This document shows, piece after piece, positions 40,497 to 52,508 of a stretch of 64,000 nt of DNA. The position numbers and the translations under genes were made by a program. The stretch covers positions 7,059,501-7,123,500 of the forward strand of contig NZ_CP108006.1 in NCBI RefSeq assembly GCF_036127095.1, in the 5' to 3' direction. Position 1 is the stretch's first letter, and the number at the start of each line of letters is the position of its first letter. Below the pieces are notes generated by a model. That model was not told where the DNA came from. It did not search any database and saw only the letters and a program-made list of their open reading frames with translations. This DNA is from Streptomyces sp. NBC_00335. GTDB taxonomy: Bacteria; Actinomycetota; Actinomycetes; Streptomycetales; Streptomycetaceae.

Positions 40497-41014
40497 ACGT
40501 CAACGGAAGACCCGAGCAGTTCTCGGCGCAGCCGAACGAACTGCTCGTGGAACGGCTCCGCGACGGACTCGGGCTGACCGGGACCAAGGTCGGCTGCGAC
40601 ACCGGCCAGTGCGGAACCTGCGTCGTCCGGCTCGACGGCCGCTCCGTCAAGAGCTGCCTGATCCTCACCGCGGCGGCCGCCGGCTCCGCGGTGACCACCA
40701 TCGAGGGGGTCACCACCCCCGGCGGTGAACTCAGCGGCCTCCAGGAGGCCCTGCGCCAGGAGCACGGCACCCAGTGCGGCTTCTGCACCCCGGGGATGGT
40801 CATGGCCCTGGGCGAACTGGTCGACAACACGGCGGACCGCGAGGCACCCACCGAGCCCGAGATCCGCGAGTGGCTCACCGGCAACCTGTGCCGCTGCACG
40901 GGCTACCACAGCGTCGTACGAGGAGTGCAGCGCGCCTGCTCCGCGGCCCGCGAGGACGCGCCGGCGCAGCCGGCCACCGCCACCGCCGCCGCCGCGTCCG
41001 GACAGGAGGGGTGA
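40481..41014 (+). CDS. Molybdenum hydroxylase [2Fe-2S] subunit
   Basis: This 177-residue small subunit has a plant-ferredoxin-type cluster site CDTGQCGTC with a further Cys (VKSCLIL), and the second cluster site QCGFCTPGM and LCRCTGYHSV, as in CoxS/XdhC-type small subunits. An Ala/Thr-rich tail follows. It carries electrons from the molybdenum site to FAD. The gene order small-large-medium with the next two genes is complete and closely spaced. Confidence 0.94.
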   Translation: MDLSLNVNGRPEQFSAQPNELLVERLRDGLGLTGTKVGCDTGQCGTCVVRLDGRSVKSCLILTAAAAGSAVTTIEGVTTPGGELSGLQEALRQEHGTQCGFCTPGMVMALGELVDNTADREAPTEPEIREWLTGNLCRCTGYHSVVRGVQRACSAAREDAPAQPATATAAAASGQEG

Positions 41015-41019
41015 CGGGG

Positions 41020-43434
41020 ATGACCACAGTGACGGGGGAGACCTCGCCCCAGGGCGGCGGCGTGCTCGGACGGCCGCTGGACATCCGCGAGGATCCGCAG
41101 CTGCTGCGCGGCGAGGCCACGTACGTGGGTGACATCGACCTGCCGGGCACCGCCCACATGGCGATCCTCGGCAGCCCGGTGGCCCACGCGAAGATCCTCT
41201 CCATCGACACCAAGGCCGCCGAGCAGCTGCCCGGCGTACTGAAGGTGGCCACCGCGGCCGACTTCACCGACGTCATGCCGCTGCCCTGCATCTGGATACC
41301 CGGCGGGGTCGAGAGCCACTTCCCGCCCCACCCCTACGGACTCCCCGGCTCCCGCCCGGTGCTGTCCGGCGACACCGTGCGCCACGTCGGAGACCCCCTT
41401 GCCGTGGTCGTCGCCGAGACCCCGCGCCAGGCCGCCGCCGCGCTCGCCGCCATCTCCGTCGAGTACGAGCCGCTGACCGCGGTGACCCGCGCCGACGAGG
41501 CCCTCGCCGAAGGCGCTCCCCAGCTCCACGAAGCCGTCCCCGGCAACCTGAACGCGTACTGGACCTGCGGGGACAAGGACCGCACCGACGCGGCCATCGC
41601 CGCGGCCGAGGTCACCGTCGAGCTCGATCTCGTCAACCAGCGCACCATCAACAGCCCCATCGAGCCGCGCGGCGCGGTCGGCGACTACAACGCCGCCACC
41701 GGCGAGTACACGCTCTACGCCTCCACCCAGGGCCCGCACAACCACCGCTTCCTGCTCTCCGCCCTGGTCCTCGGCATCCCCTTCAACAAGCTCCGGGTCG
41801 TCGCCCCGACCGTCGGCGGCAGCTTCGGCACCAAGGGATACCTGTACCCGGACATGCCGCTGGTCCTGCTGCTCTCCAAGGCGCTCGGCCGGCCCGTGAA
41901 ATGGGTCGACACCCGCACCGGCCTGATGAACTCCACCGTCCAGGGCCGCGACCACCGCCAGCACGTGACCCTGGCCGGCACCCGCGACGGCCGGATCACC
42001 GCCGTGCGCTGCACGAGCTACGCGAACCTCGGCGCCTACCCCTCCACCATCGGCCCCGGCGTCGCCACCGCCCTGATGGGCCGCTCCATCAGTGGCATGT
42101 ACGACATCGACGCGGCCTTCTGCGAGGTCTACGCGGCCTTCACCAACACCGTCTCGCTCGGCGCCCAGCGCGGCAGCGGGCGCGCCGAGGCCGCGTTCCT
42201 GATGGAACGGCTCGTGGACCGCTACGCCTCCGAGATCGGCATGGACCCGGCGGCGGTGCGCCGCAAGAACCTGGTGCCGAAGGAGAAGTTCCCGTACGAC
42301 AACGGCCTGGGCTGGACCTACGACTCGGGCGACTACCAGCTCAACTTCGACCGGGCCATCGAGCTCTCGGGCTACGCCGACATGCCCGCCCGCAAGACCG
42401 AGGCACGCGCCCGCGGCAAACGGCTCGGTGTCGGCATCGCCTCCTACGTGGCGATCTGCGGTGTCGGCCCCTCCACCCGGATGTCCAAGGAGGGCATGCT
42501 CGGCGGCACTTGGGAGAGCGCGAACATCCGCGTCCACCCGACCGGCGAGGTCACCGTCACCGTCGGCTCCGCCTCCACCGGCCAGAGCCACGGCACCGTC
42601 TTCGCGCAGGTCGCCGCCGACGAGCTCGGCATCGACCCGGCTCAGGTCCAGGTGTACGAGGGGGACACGCTCAAAGCCCCGTACGGCCAGGGCACTTACG
42701 GCTCGCGCTCCTACAGCATGGCCGCGCCGGCCATCGCCCTCACCGCCCGGAAGATCAAGAGCAAGCTGGTCAAGGCCGGGGCCGTCTTCCTGGGCGTCCC
42801 CGAGGACAAGGTCGTCTACGCGGACGGCAAGGTCTTCGTGGAGGGTCACGAAGACGACACCGAGAACACCAAGACCTTCGCCGAGCTGGCGATGGCCCTG
42901 TGGTACGGCTGGGGGCTGCCGCCCGAGATCGAGCCCGCCCTCGACGAGACCACCCACTTCGACCCGCCGGACTTCAACTACCCCTTCGGAACGCACGTCG
43001 CCGTCGTCGAGATCGACGAACTGACCGGCGAGACCGAGGTGGTGGCCTACACCGCCGTCGACGACGCGGGCAACATCGGCAACCCGAAGATCGTCCTCGG
43101 GCAGATCGAGGGCAGCATCGTGCACGGCCTCGGCCAGGCCCTCATGGAGCACGCCGAGTACGCCCCGGACGGGCAGCTCGTCAGCCGCGACCTGGGCCAC
43201 TACGCGCTGCCCCGCGCCATCGACGCGCCCTTCTTCACCCTCGACAAGACGGTCACCCCCTCCCCGCACAACCCGCTGGGAGCCAAGGGCGCGGGCGAGA
43301 TCGCCACCGTGCCGCCCGCCGCCGCAGTCGTTAACGCCGTCGTCGACGCCCTGTCCGACCTGGGCGTCCGGCACATCGACATGCCCGTCACCCCCGAGAA
43401 GGTCTGGCGCCGTCTGAGAGGGGAAGCCCAGTGA
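41020..43434 (+). CDS. Molybdenum hydroxylase large (molybdopterin) subunit
   Basis: This 804-residue subunit belongs to the xanthine dehydrogenase/aldehyde oxidase/CO dehydrogenase family. The molybdopterin motifs include GGSFGTKG, GAQRGSGRAEAAF (near the active site) and TGQSHGTVFAQV. The invariant catalytic Glu is in GAKGAGEIATV near residue 760. The CO dehydrogenase signature AYxCSFR is not present, so CO oxidation is unlikely; a purine, N-heterocycle or aldehyde substrate is more probable. ATG 41020 has GGAGGGG nine bases upstream. Confidence 0.93.
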   Translation: MTTVTGETSPQGGGVLGRPLDIREDPQLLRGEATYVGDIDLPGTAHMAILGSPVAHAKILSIDTKAAEQLPGVLKVATAADFTDVMPLPCIWIPGGVESHFPPHPYGLPGSRPVLSGDTVRHVGDPLAVVVAETPRQAAAALAAISVEYEPLTAVTRADEALAEGAPQLHEAVPGNLNAYWTCGDKDRTDAAIAAAEVTVELDLVNQRTINSPIEPRGAVGDYNAATGEYTLYASTQGPHNHRFLLSALVLGIPFNKLRVVAPTVGGSFGTKGYLYPDMPLVLLLSKALGRPVKWVDTRTGLMNSTVQGRDHRQHVTLAGTRDGRITAVRCTSYANLGAYPSTIGPGVATALMGRSISGMYDIDAAFCEVYAAFTNTVSLGAQRGSGRAEAAFLMERLVDRYASEIGMDPAAVRRKNLVPKEKFPYDNGLGWTYDSGDYQLNFDRAIELSGYADMPARKTEARARGKRLGVGIASYVAICGVGPSTRMSKEGMLGGTWESANIRVHPTGEVTVTVGSASTGQSHGTVFAQVAADELGIDPAQVQVYEGDTLKAPYGQGTYGSRSYSMAAPAIALTARKIKSKLVKAGAVFLGVPEDKVVYADGKVFVEGHEDDTENTKTFAELAMALWYGWGLPPEIEPALDETTHFDPPDFNYPFGTHVAVVEIDELTGETEVVAYTAVDDAGNIGNPKIVLGQIEGSIVHGLGQALMEHAEYAPDGQLVSRDLGHYALPRAIDAPFFTLDKTVTPSPHNPLGAKGAGEIATVPPAAAVVNAVVDALSDLGVRHIDMPVTPEKVWRRLRGEAQ

Positions 43435-44255
43435 TCCTCACCGAGTTCGACTACGTACGCCCCGTCGGCCTCGACGAGGCCCTGACCCTGCTGGCCGGCC
43501 GACCCGGCGCCCGGGTGCTGGCCGGCGGGCAGAGCCTGCTGCCCGGCCTGCGCACCGGGGAGGAGCGGGCCTCCCTGCTCGTCGACGTCCGCCGGCTGGA
43601 AGAGCTCCGGGGCATCGAGCGGACCCCCGCGGGGATCCGGATCGGGTCGATGACCACCCTGGCCGAACTGGCCGCGCACCCCCTGGTGCTGGCCGGGGCG
43701 CCGGAGATCGCCGCCGCCGCCCGCGCCAACGGCGACCCCCAGGTCCGCAACCTCGGCACGGCCGGCGGCAACCTCGCCGCCACCGGCCGGGCCACCGACC
43801 TTCCCGTCGCGGCCATCGCCGCCGGAGCCACGGCCGAACTGGCCGGTCCCGGCGGGTCGTCCACGATCACCGCCGAGGAACTGGCCGCCTCCGGCGTCCC
43901 GGCGGGCACGGTCATCACCGCCCTGCTCGTCCCGGCCGCCGCGGGCGGCGCCGCCTTCGAGAAGACCGCCGACCGGGCCACCCGCTACCCGGTCTGCGCG
44001 GCCGCCGTGCGGATCACCCCCGACGGGCCGCGCATCGCGGTCACCGGGGCCACCGCCCGCGCCCTGCGACTGCGCGGGGTCGAAGAACGGATCGGCGGGG
44101 GCCCGTACACGACGGAGAACGTGCTCGCGGCCTTCCGCGCCGAACCCAGGGAGCTGTTCGTCCCGGGGCGCGGCACCTCGGCCGAGTACCTCGGCCACCT
44201 CGCGGGCGTACTCACCGCCCGCGCGCTCACGAGGGCCGTGCAGGCACCCGCCTGA
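43431..44255 (+). CDS. Molybdenum hydroxylase FAD-binding subunit
   Basis: This 274-residue medium subunit has the two FAD pyrophosphate motifs, VLAGGQSLLPGL and GTAGGNLAATGRATD, of the CoxM/XdhB family. The C-terminal domain includes ENVLAAFRAEP. It hands electrons from the iron-sulfur subunit to an acceptor, which may be NAD or, given the neighbour at 39882, another carrier. GTG 43431 overlaps the large-subunit stop by four bases. Confidence 0.93.
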   Translation: MILTEFDYVRPVGLDEALTLLAGRPGARVLAGGQSLLPGLRTGEERASLLVDVRRLEELRGIERTPAGIRIGSMTTLAELAAHPLVLAGAPEIAAAARANGDPQVRNLGTAGGNLAATGRATDLPVAAIAAGATAELAGPGGSSTITAEELAASGVPAGTVITALLVPAAAGGAAFEKTADRATRYPVCAAAVRITPDGPRIAVTGATARALRLRGVEERIGGGPYTTENVLAAFRAEPRELFVPGRGTSAEYLGHLAGVLTARALTRAVQAPA

Positions 44256-44281
44256 CCGCCCACGACGGGGGAGTTGAAGCA

Positions 44282-45616
44282 GTGGAACCGTTGCCCACGA
44301 CAGCACGGACCGCGCCGTCCGCGACCACCACGGGGGACCCCTTGCGTCCAGCCCCCGGCTCCGCAGGCGCACCGGGAGGCTCCGGCTTCTGGGTGGTGGG
44401 CGCGGTCCTCGTCCTGCTGATGCTCTCCTCCTCCGTCCCCTCCGCCCTCTACGTGCTCTACCAGCAGGAATGGGGCCTGTCCTCCGGCGTGATCACGGTG
44501 GTCTTCGCCCTGTACGCCGTCACCGTGCTCGCCGGACTCCTGCTGTTCGGCTCGCTGTCCGACACCCTCGGCCGCAGGCCCGTACTCGCCGCGGGGCTGG
44601 TCCTCGCGATCGTCTCCATGGGGCTGTTCGCCTCGGCGCAGGGGCTCGGTCTGCTGCTCGCCGCCCGCGCCGTCCAGGGGCTGGCGGTCGGCCTGGCCAC
44701 CGGGGCCATGGGCGCCGCCCTGCTGGAACTCAGCCCCGGCTCCCGGCCGGCGCTCGGCGCCCAGGTCAACAGCGCCGGCCCGACCGTCGGCATCGGCCTC
44801 GGCGGCATCGGGGCCGGGCTGCTCGTGCAGTACGCACCCGCTCCGACCGTCCTGACCTACCTGCTTCTCGTGGGGGCCTTCGCGGTCTCGCTGATCGGCG
44901 TGGCCCGGATGGCGGAGAGCGCGCCGGGTCGGGCGGCGGGTCCGGCGGCGGGTCGGGCGGCGGAGGGCGCGCCGGGTCCGGCGGCCGGGGGCCGCTTCAA
45001 GCTGGCCCCGCACCGGATCCACATCCCCGCCGCCGCGCGAGGCCGCTTCGCCGTGCTGATCCTGACCATCGTGGCCGTCTGGTCGGTCGGCGGCTTCTAC
45101 CTCTCGCTCGGCCCGCACCTGGCCCTCTCCCTGCTCCGGAGCACCAACTACCTCGTCGGCGGAGCCACCGTGGCCCTCCTCGCGGGCGCCGCCACCGCCG
45201 CCCAGCTCCTGCTGGGCCGCACCGAGGCCCTGCGCACGGCCGTCCTCGGCCTGGCCGGCCTGCTCGGCGGGCTGGCCCTGGTGCTCCTCGCGCTCGGGCT
45301 CGGCTCGGCCCCCGTGTTCCTCGCGGCCACCGCCGTGCTCGGAGCCGGCTGGGGCGCCGCCTTCCTCGGCTCCTTCCGCGCGCTCAGCGCGCTGGCCGAG
45401 CCGGCGCACCGGGGCGAACTGACCGCCGCCGTCTACGTGTTCGCGTACCTCGCGATGAGCGTGCCGGCGGTGCTCGCCGGACTGCTCACCAATGTCCACG
45501 GGCTGCACCGCACCTCGGTGGGCTTCATGGCCACCGTCGCCGCGGTGTGCACGCTCGCCCTGGTGGCCACCCTGCGGCTGGCCGCCCGGAACAGGACGGA
45601 AGGGAGCACCGCATGA
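44282..45616 (+). CDS. MFS transporter
   Basis: This 444-residue protein has about 12 membrane segments. The loop 2-3 signature GSLSDTLGRRPVLAAG is typical of major facilitator drug or metabolite transporters. The central cytoplasmic loop contains an Ala/Gly/Pro repeat ([19 protein letters not shown]) encoded by a GC-rich minisatellite near 44920-44990. It probably moves the pathway substrate or product. GTG 44282 is the chosen start, and the stop overlaps the kinase gene by four bases. Confidence 0.88.
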   Translation: MEPLPTTARTAPSATTTGDPLRPAPGSAGAPGGSGFWVVGAVLVLLMLSSSVPSALYVLYQQEWGLSSGVITVVFALYAVTVLAGLLLFGSLSDTLGRRPVLAAGLVLAIVSMGLFASAQGLGLLLAARAVQGLAVGLATGAMGAALLELSPGSRPALGAQVNSAGPTVGIGLGGIGAGLLVQYAPAPTVLTYLLLVGAFAVSLIGVARMAESAPGRAAGPAAGRAAEGAPGPAAGGRFKLAPHRIHIPAAARGRFAVLILTIVAVWSVGGFYLSLGPHLALSLLRSTNYLVGGATVALLAGAATAAQLLLGRTEALRTAVLGLAGLLGGLALVLLALGLGSAPVFLAATAVLGAGWGAAFLGSFRALSALAEPAHRGELTAAVYVFAYLAMSVPAVLAGLLTNVHGLHRTSVGFMATVAAVCTLALVATLRLAARNRTEGSTA

Positions 45617-47133
45617 CGGGGGACCCGGGTACGGCCGCGCTGCGCACCGCCCTGCGCGCGCTGGAGATCTTCGAGGGCCTCACCGAGGAGCAGCTGGACT
45701 GGCTGGTCTCGGTCTCCGAACCGAGGGTGCTCACCGACGGGGAGGTCCTCTTCCGCGACGGGGAGGAGGCCACGGGCTTCCACGTGCTGCTCTCCGGGGG
45801 GCTCGTGGTCACCAAGGTCGTCGACGGCCGCGAGGAGGTCCTGACCCGGCACTCCACCGAGGAGGAGAGCGCGGCCGCCGAGGACCACGACGGCAAGCCC
45901 TCGGCCGCGCACCGGTTCACCGGCGAGCTGCCGCTGCTGACGGACGGGTCGTACGTGGCCACGGCCGCGGCGAGCGGTCCGGCCACCACCGTGGTGGCGT
46001 ACGCGAAGCCGGTCTTCTTCGAAATGCTGACCCGCTGCCACGGGGTGGCCGCCGTACTGATCCCCGTGCTGGCCTGGCGCATCAAGTCCTCCGAGGTCCA
46101 GGCCCGCAAACGGGCCACCGTCGAAGCCCTGGGCACCCTGGCGGCCGGTCTCGCCCACGAGCTGAACAACCCCGCCGCCGCGGTGGCCCGAGCCGCGCAG
46201 GAACTGGCGCCCGCCCTGGACCAGCTCACGCGGACCGCCCAGGTCTGGGGCGCGGCCGCCACGGACGCGGAGCGCTCCGTGTTCGACCGGCTCGCCGAGG
46301 AACTGGACAAGGCGGCCCCGCCGTTGGTCACCGACCCGCTGGACCAGGCGGACGCGGAGGAGCAGATCGCCGACTGGGCCGAGGAGGCCGGCGCGGAGCG
46401 GGCGGGGCTGCTCGGCTCGGGGGTCTCCGACCTCGGACTGGACCTGGGCGGGCTGCTGGAGCGGCTGGAGGGGGTCGGCGAGCCGGCCCTGCCGGCGGCC
46501 CTGGACCACCTGGCGGCCCTCCTGGAGATCCGCTCGCTCGCAGCCGAGCTGCGGGCGGCCGGTCCGCGGATCTCCCAACTGGTGTCGGCCACCCGGGATT
46601 ACGCCAATCTCGACCGGGCCCCCGAGCAGCGCTTCGCCGTCACCGACGGACTGGAGAACACGCTGGTCGTGCTGCGTGCCAAGCTCTCCGGGATCGGGAT
46701 CGTGCGCGCGTACGAACCGGACCTGCCCGAACTGACGGGCTATCCGAGCGAGCTGAACCAGGTGTGGACCAACCTGGTCGACAACGCGGCGGCCGCCATG
46801 GAAGGCGCCGGCACCCTCACCCTGCGTGCCCGGGTCGAAGGGGTCTGCATGGTGGTGGAGATCGCCGACACCGGCTCGGGGATCCCCGAGCAATCGCTGC
46901 CGAGGATCTTCGAACCCTTCTACACGACCAAGGACGTGGGGAAGGGGACCGGTCTCGGTCTGCACCTCAGCTACCGCATCGTCACCCAGCGCCACCACGG
47001 TTCGATCACGGCCCGCTCGCGCCCGGGGGAGACCCGGATGACCGTCCGGCTGCCGCTGTCCGGGACCGATCCGTCCTGCGCCGTACCGGCCGGGCCCATG
47101 GTTCCCACCGTTCCCACCCCATCGAAGAGTTGA
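45613..47133 (+). CDS. Cyclic-nucleotide-binding-domain histidine kinase
   Basis: This 506-residue soluble kinase begins with a cNMP-binding-type domain (ALEIFEGLTEEQLDWLVS, FHVLLSGGLVVTK; residues 15-150). A dimerisation and H-box region has LAAGLAHELNNPAAAV (His near 181), and the GHKL domain has NQVWTNLVDNAAAAM, IADTGSGIP, FEPFYTTK and GKGTGLGLHL. No response regulator is adjacent; the receiver-flavoprotein at 21250 is a candidate partner. The acidic middle segment between the domains is unusually long (about 120 residues). Confidence 0.88.
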   Translation: MTGDPGTAALRTALRALEIFEGLTEEQLDWLVSVSEPRVLTDGEVLFRDGEEATGFHVLLSGGLVVTKVVDGREEVLTRHSTEEESAAAEDHDGKPSAAHRFTGELPLLTDGSYVATAAASGPATTVVAYAKPVFFEMLTRCHGVAAVLIPVLAWRIKSSEVQARKRATVEALGTLAAGLAHELNNPAAAVARAAQELAPALDQLTRTAQVWGAAATDAERSVFDRLAEELDKAAPPLVTDPLDQADAEEQIADWAEEAGAERAGLLGSGVSDLGLDLGGLLERLEGVGEPALPAALDHLAALLEIRSLAAELRAAGPRISQLVSATRDYANLDRAPEQRFAVTDGLENTLVVLRAKLSGIGIVRAYEPDLPELTGYPSELNQVWTNLVDNAAAAMEGAGTLTLRARVEGVCMVVEIADTGSGIPEQSLPRIFEPFYTTKDVGKGTGLGLHLSYRIVTQRHHGSITARSRPGETRMTVRLPLSGTDPSCAVPAGPMVPTVPTPSKS

Positions 47134-47145
47134 AAGGGAGTCGAC

Positions 47146-47487
47146 ATGTCCAAGTACGACATCTCCACGCTGCACCCCGTGTTCGTCCGGCAGATGGACG
47201 CGCTCGCCGCGCTGGACATCGAGGCGGTCATGAAGAACTACACCGACGACGCCGTGCTGTTGCGCTTCGAGGGCGTCTCCGTCGGCATCGAGGCGGTGCG
47301 CGAGACCTTCACCGGATACCTCACGGTGAAGCCCACCCTCGTGGAGCTGCAGGAATACGTGGAGACCGACGACACCATCTTCTACCGGGCGATCATGAAC
47401 CTGAACGGCGAGCCGGAGCACGCGTTCGGAACGCTCGTCGTCCGTGATGGCCGGATCTGGCGGCAGACCGCCGGATTCGGCGGCTGA
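47146..47487 (+). CDS. NTF2/SnoaL-like protein 4
   Basis: This 113-residue protein has MDALAALDIEAVMKNYTDDA, FEGVSVGIEAVRETFTGYL and FGTLVVRDGRIWRQTA, a compact NTF2 fold. It is the last gene before the terminator at 47512. GAAAGGGAG precedes ATG 47146. Its role is unknown; the shared fold with the three at 26-27.5 kb suggests a related small-molecule task. Confidence 0.8.
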   Translation: MSKYDISTLHPVFVRQMDALAALDIEAVMKNYTDDAVLLRFEGVSVGIEAVRETFTGYLTVKPTLVELQEYVETDDTIFYRAIMNLNGEPEHAFGTLVVRDGRIWRQTAGFGG

Positions 47488-47511
47488 TTGCCGAAATCTG
47501 GGTAGCGTGTG

Positions 47512-47540
47512 CGGGGAGGGCGGGATGTGCGCCCTCCCCG
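47512..47540 (+). terminator. Terminator of the accessory operon
   Basis: A perfect 10-base-pair stem (CGGGGAGGGC with GCCCTCCCCG) closes a nine-base loop, 24 bases after the last NTF2-like stop. Confidence 0.75.
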
Positions 47541-47587
47541 TATGTGCGAGAGCCGTAGATATATGCAAGAAGCGTGAAGGGGAGGTC

Positions 47588-48235
47588 ATGGAAACGGAAA
47601 CCGGCCGGGTCGAGGCATTCAGTGACGGTGTATTCGCGGTCATCATCACGATCCTCGTCCTGGAACTGAAAGTTCCGGAAGAAACCGGATCCGACTTCTG
47701 GCACGGAGTGCGGGAACAGTGGCCGCACTACGCCGCCTATGTGGTGAGTTTCCTCATCATCGGAGTGATGTGGGTGAACCACCACACCATCTTCAGTCAC
47801 ATCAAGCGGGTCGACCGTCCTTTGCTGTTCCTGAACCTCCTGGTGCTGATGGTGGTGTCGGTGGTCCCGTACACCACCAATGTGCTCGCCGAACACCTCA
47901 TGGAAGAAGGGGGATCGGCCAACGCCGCGGCCGTCCTCTACAGCCTCGTCACCGTGGCCTACGCCTTGGCGTTCATGGCCTTCTGGTGGTACGTCACCCG
48001 CGTCGGGCACCTTTTCCACGAACAGGTGGACAAGGACGGCGCCCGGGCCACCAGGGTCCGTTTCGGACTGGGTGCCATCGCCTACCCCTGCACCGTAGTC
48101 CTGGCCTTCTTCTCCGCCCCGCTCACTCTCGTCGCCCACTTCCTGATCGCGCTCTACTATGCGGCGAACCAGATCCCCATCCCCCTCGTGGTAGAAGAAG
48201 AGCGGCTCGAATCTGCCAGCGACCTCAGGAAGTAG
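47588..48235 (+). CDS. TMEM175-like (DUF1211) potassium-channel family membrane protein
   Basis: This 215-residue membrane protein has about six helices. The pore signature RVEAFSDGVFAVIITILVLE at the N-terminus is diagnostic of prokaryotic TMEM175 channels, which conduct K+ weakly selectively. VMWVNHHTIFSHIKRVD is also characteristic. AGGGGAGG precedes ATG 47588. It lies just past the terminator, so it may be transcribed separately. The upstream AT-richer GTAGATATATGC near 47556 could be a promoter element. Confidence 0.88.
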   Translation: METETGRVEAFSDGVFAVIITILVLELKVPEETGSDFWHGVREQWPHYAAYVVSFLIIGVMWVNHHTIFSHIKRVDRPLLFLNLLVLMVVSVVPYTTNVLAEHLMEEGGSANAAAVLYSLVTVAYALAFMAFWWYVTRVGHLFHEQVDKDGARATRVRFGLGAIAYPCTVVLAFFSAPLTLVAHFLIALYYAANQIPIPLVVEEERLESASDLRK

Positions 48236-48307
48236 CCGTCGGGACCTACGGCCGTTCTCCGCGGTCAAGTAGGGTAATGGATCTAGCTGGTCGCGGGGGA
48301 GGCCCAG

Positions 48308-49620
48308 ATGGCTCGCGTAGTTCTGCCGGAGGAATCCACCAAGGAAATCTCCGAATTGATCGACGTACTGATCTCGCTCTTCTTCGAGTCGTTACCCCGG
48401 CGGGACCAGCGAAACTGGGCCCGCGTATATCTGAACGGCCTGGTGCGGACCAACGGCAAGAAAACAATTCGTAACATCGCCGGAACCGGGGCCAGTTCCG
48501 TCGAGCAGAGCCTGCAGCAGTTCATCAGCAAATCCCCCTGGGACTGGACCCCCGTCCGGCGCTCCCTCGCCCAGCACCTGGAACGCACCGCGCAGCGCCC
48601 GCTGGCCTGGGTGGTGCAGCCCATGGTCATCGAGAAGGCCGGCGACCGGTCGGTCGGCGTGGGACGGCAGTTCGTCCCGCAGCTCGGCCGCACCGCCAAC
48701 TGTCAGCAGGCCAGCGGGATCTGGCTCACCTCCAGCGATGCCGGTTTCCCCGTCGAATGGACCCTCACCCTCCCCGGGCCCTGGACGGCGGAACTCCTGC
48801 GGCGCCGGCGGGCCGGGATCCCCGACACGGCACGCTCGCTCACCCCCGCCCAGGACGCGGTACACGCGGTCCAGCGGATGGCCGCCACCTGGCAACTCCA
48901 GCGCAGGCCCGTGGTGATGGAAGTCTCCAACAGCGAACTGCCGCAGTGCATCGAGTCGTTCGCGATGCAGGACATCCCCTTCGTATTCAAAGTGGACGGC
49001 ACCCTGCCCGTCTCCTTCGGCGGGGCCGGCCGGCACAAGCCCGGCCCGCACACCGCGCCGGCCCGCGAGCTCATCGACTCCCTGCGCTCCCAGCGGCGCG
49101 TCGTCGAATGGACCCGGCACGGCCGCGCCGAGGGAGCGGTCACCCTGCTCACCTCGGCCGCCATCTTCGCCGGCCCCGGTGAGGACCGCCTCGTGCCGGC
49201 CCCGCCCACCCCGCTGCTGCTCGTCGGGGCCTGGACCGAGACGGCCCTGCTGCCCTCGGAGTTCTGGATCACCAACATCGGCGACCGGCCGCTCGCGCAG
49301 CTGTTCCTCCTCGCCAAGCTCACCGACCGGGTCGCGCTCGACTTCACCGAGGTCTGCGAGCCCGCCGGAATCCGGGACTTCGAGGGCCGCTCCTTCCGCG
49401 GCTGGCACCACCACGCCACCCTCGCCAGCGTCGCCCACGCCGCGATGCTGCTCGGCGCGCGCGGACGGGGCCCCCACCCGGCACAGCCCGAGCCGTACCC
49501 CGGCCCGGCCCGCAGCGCCCCCACCCGTCCGGTCGCCGCCGCGCACACCGCCGGACCCCCCGTCCTGCCGCCGAGACCGGTCATCCCCGGGCAGAGCCCG
49601 CGCCGCGAGTACATCCGCTG

Positions 49621-49621
<1 letters not shown>
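48308..49621 (+). CDS. IS701-like transposase-derived protein, catalytically degenerate
   Basis: This 437-residue protein resembles IS701-type DDE transposases (ELIDVLISLFFESLPRRDQR, RNWARVYLNGLVRTNGKKT, VGVGRQFVPQLGRTANCQ). The first catalytic motif, usually DDTGFxKKG before the RQYSGTAGR-like segment, reads IEKAGDRSVG, so the acidic pair is gone. The C-terminus is a Pro/Ala-rich tail. No terminal inverted repeats are evident, and GGGAGG precedes ATG 48308. It is probably a domesticated regulator or DNA-binding protein, and it is coupled to xdhC. Confidence 0.72.
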
Positions 49622-52364
<2,743 letters not shown>

Positions 52365-52375
52365 TCGCACCTCAC

Positions 52376-52414
52376 CACTGCGCCGGGGCCCCCGTCGGGG
52401 GCCCCGGCGCAGTG
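52376..52414 (+). terminator. Terminator after guaB1
   Basis: A perfect 18-base-pair stem (52376-52393 with 52397-52414) closes a GTC loop, twelve bases after the stop. Confidence 0.88.
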
Positions 52415-52508
52415 CTGTCCGGACCGGGACCGCGGCCGCGGGACCGACGGGCGGGGGCAGGTGTCCGGTGCCACGCTGGTCGTACTCGATCCGCGAAAGG
52501 CAGTCGTC

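Noticed and set aside
41020..43434. Carbon monoxide dehydrogenase large subunit
   Set aside because: The subunit layout fits, but the AYxCSFR active-site loop of true CO dehydrogenases is missing; the equivalent region reads GAQRGSGRAEA.
23603..47487. A classical antibiotic biosynthetic cluster
   Set aside because: There is no polyketide synthase, peptide synthetase, terpene cyclase or RiPP precursor. The SnoaL-like and MFS genes alone are not enough to support that label.
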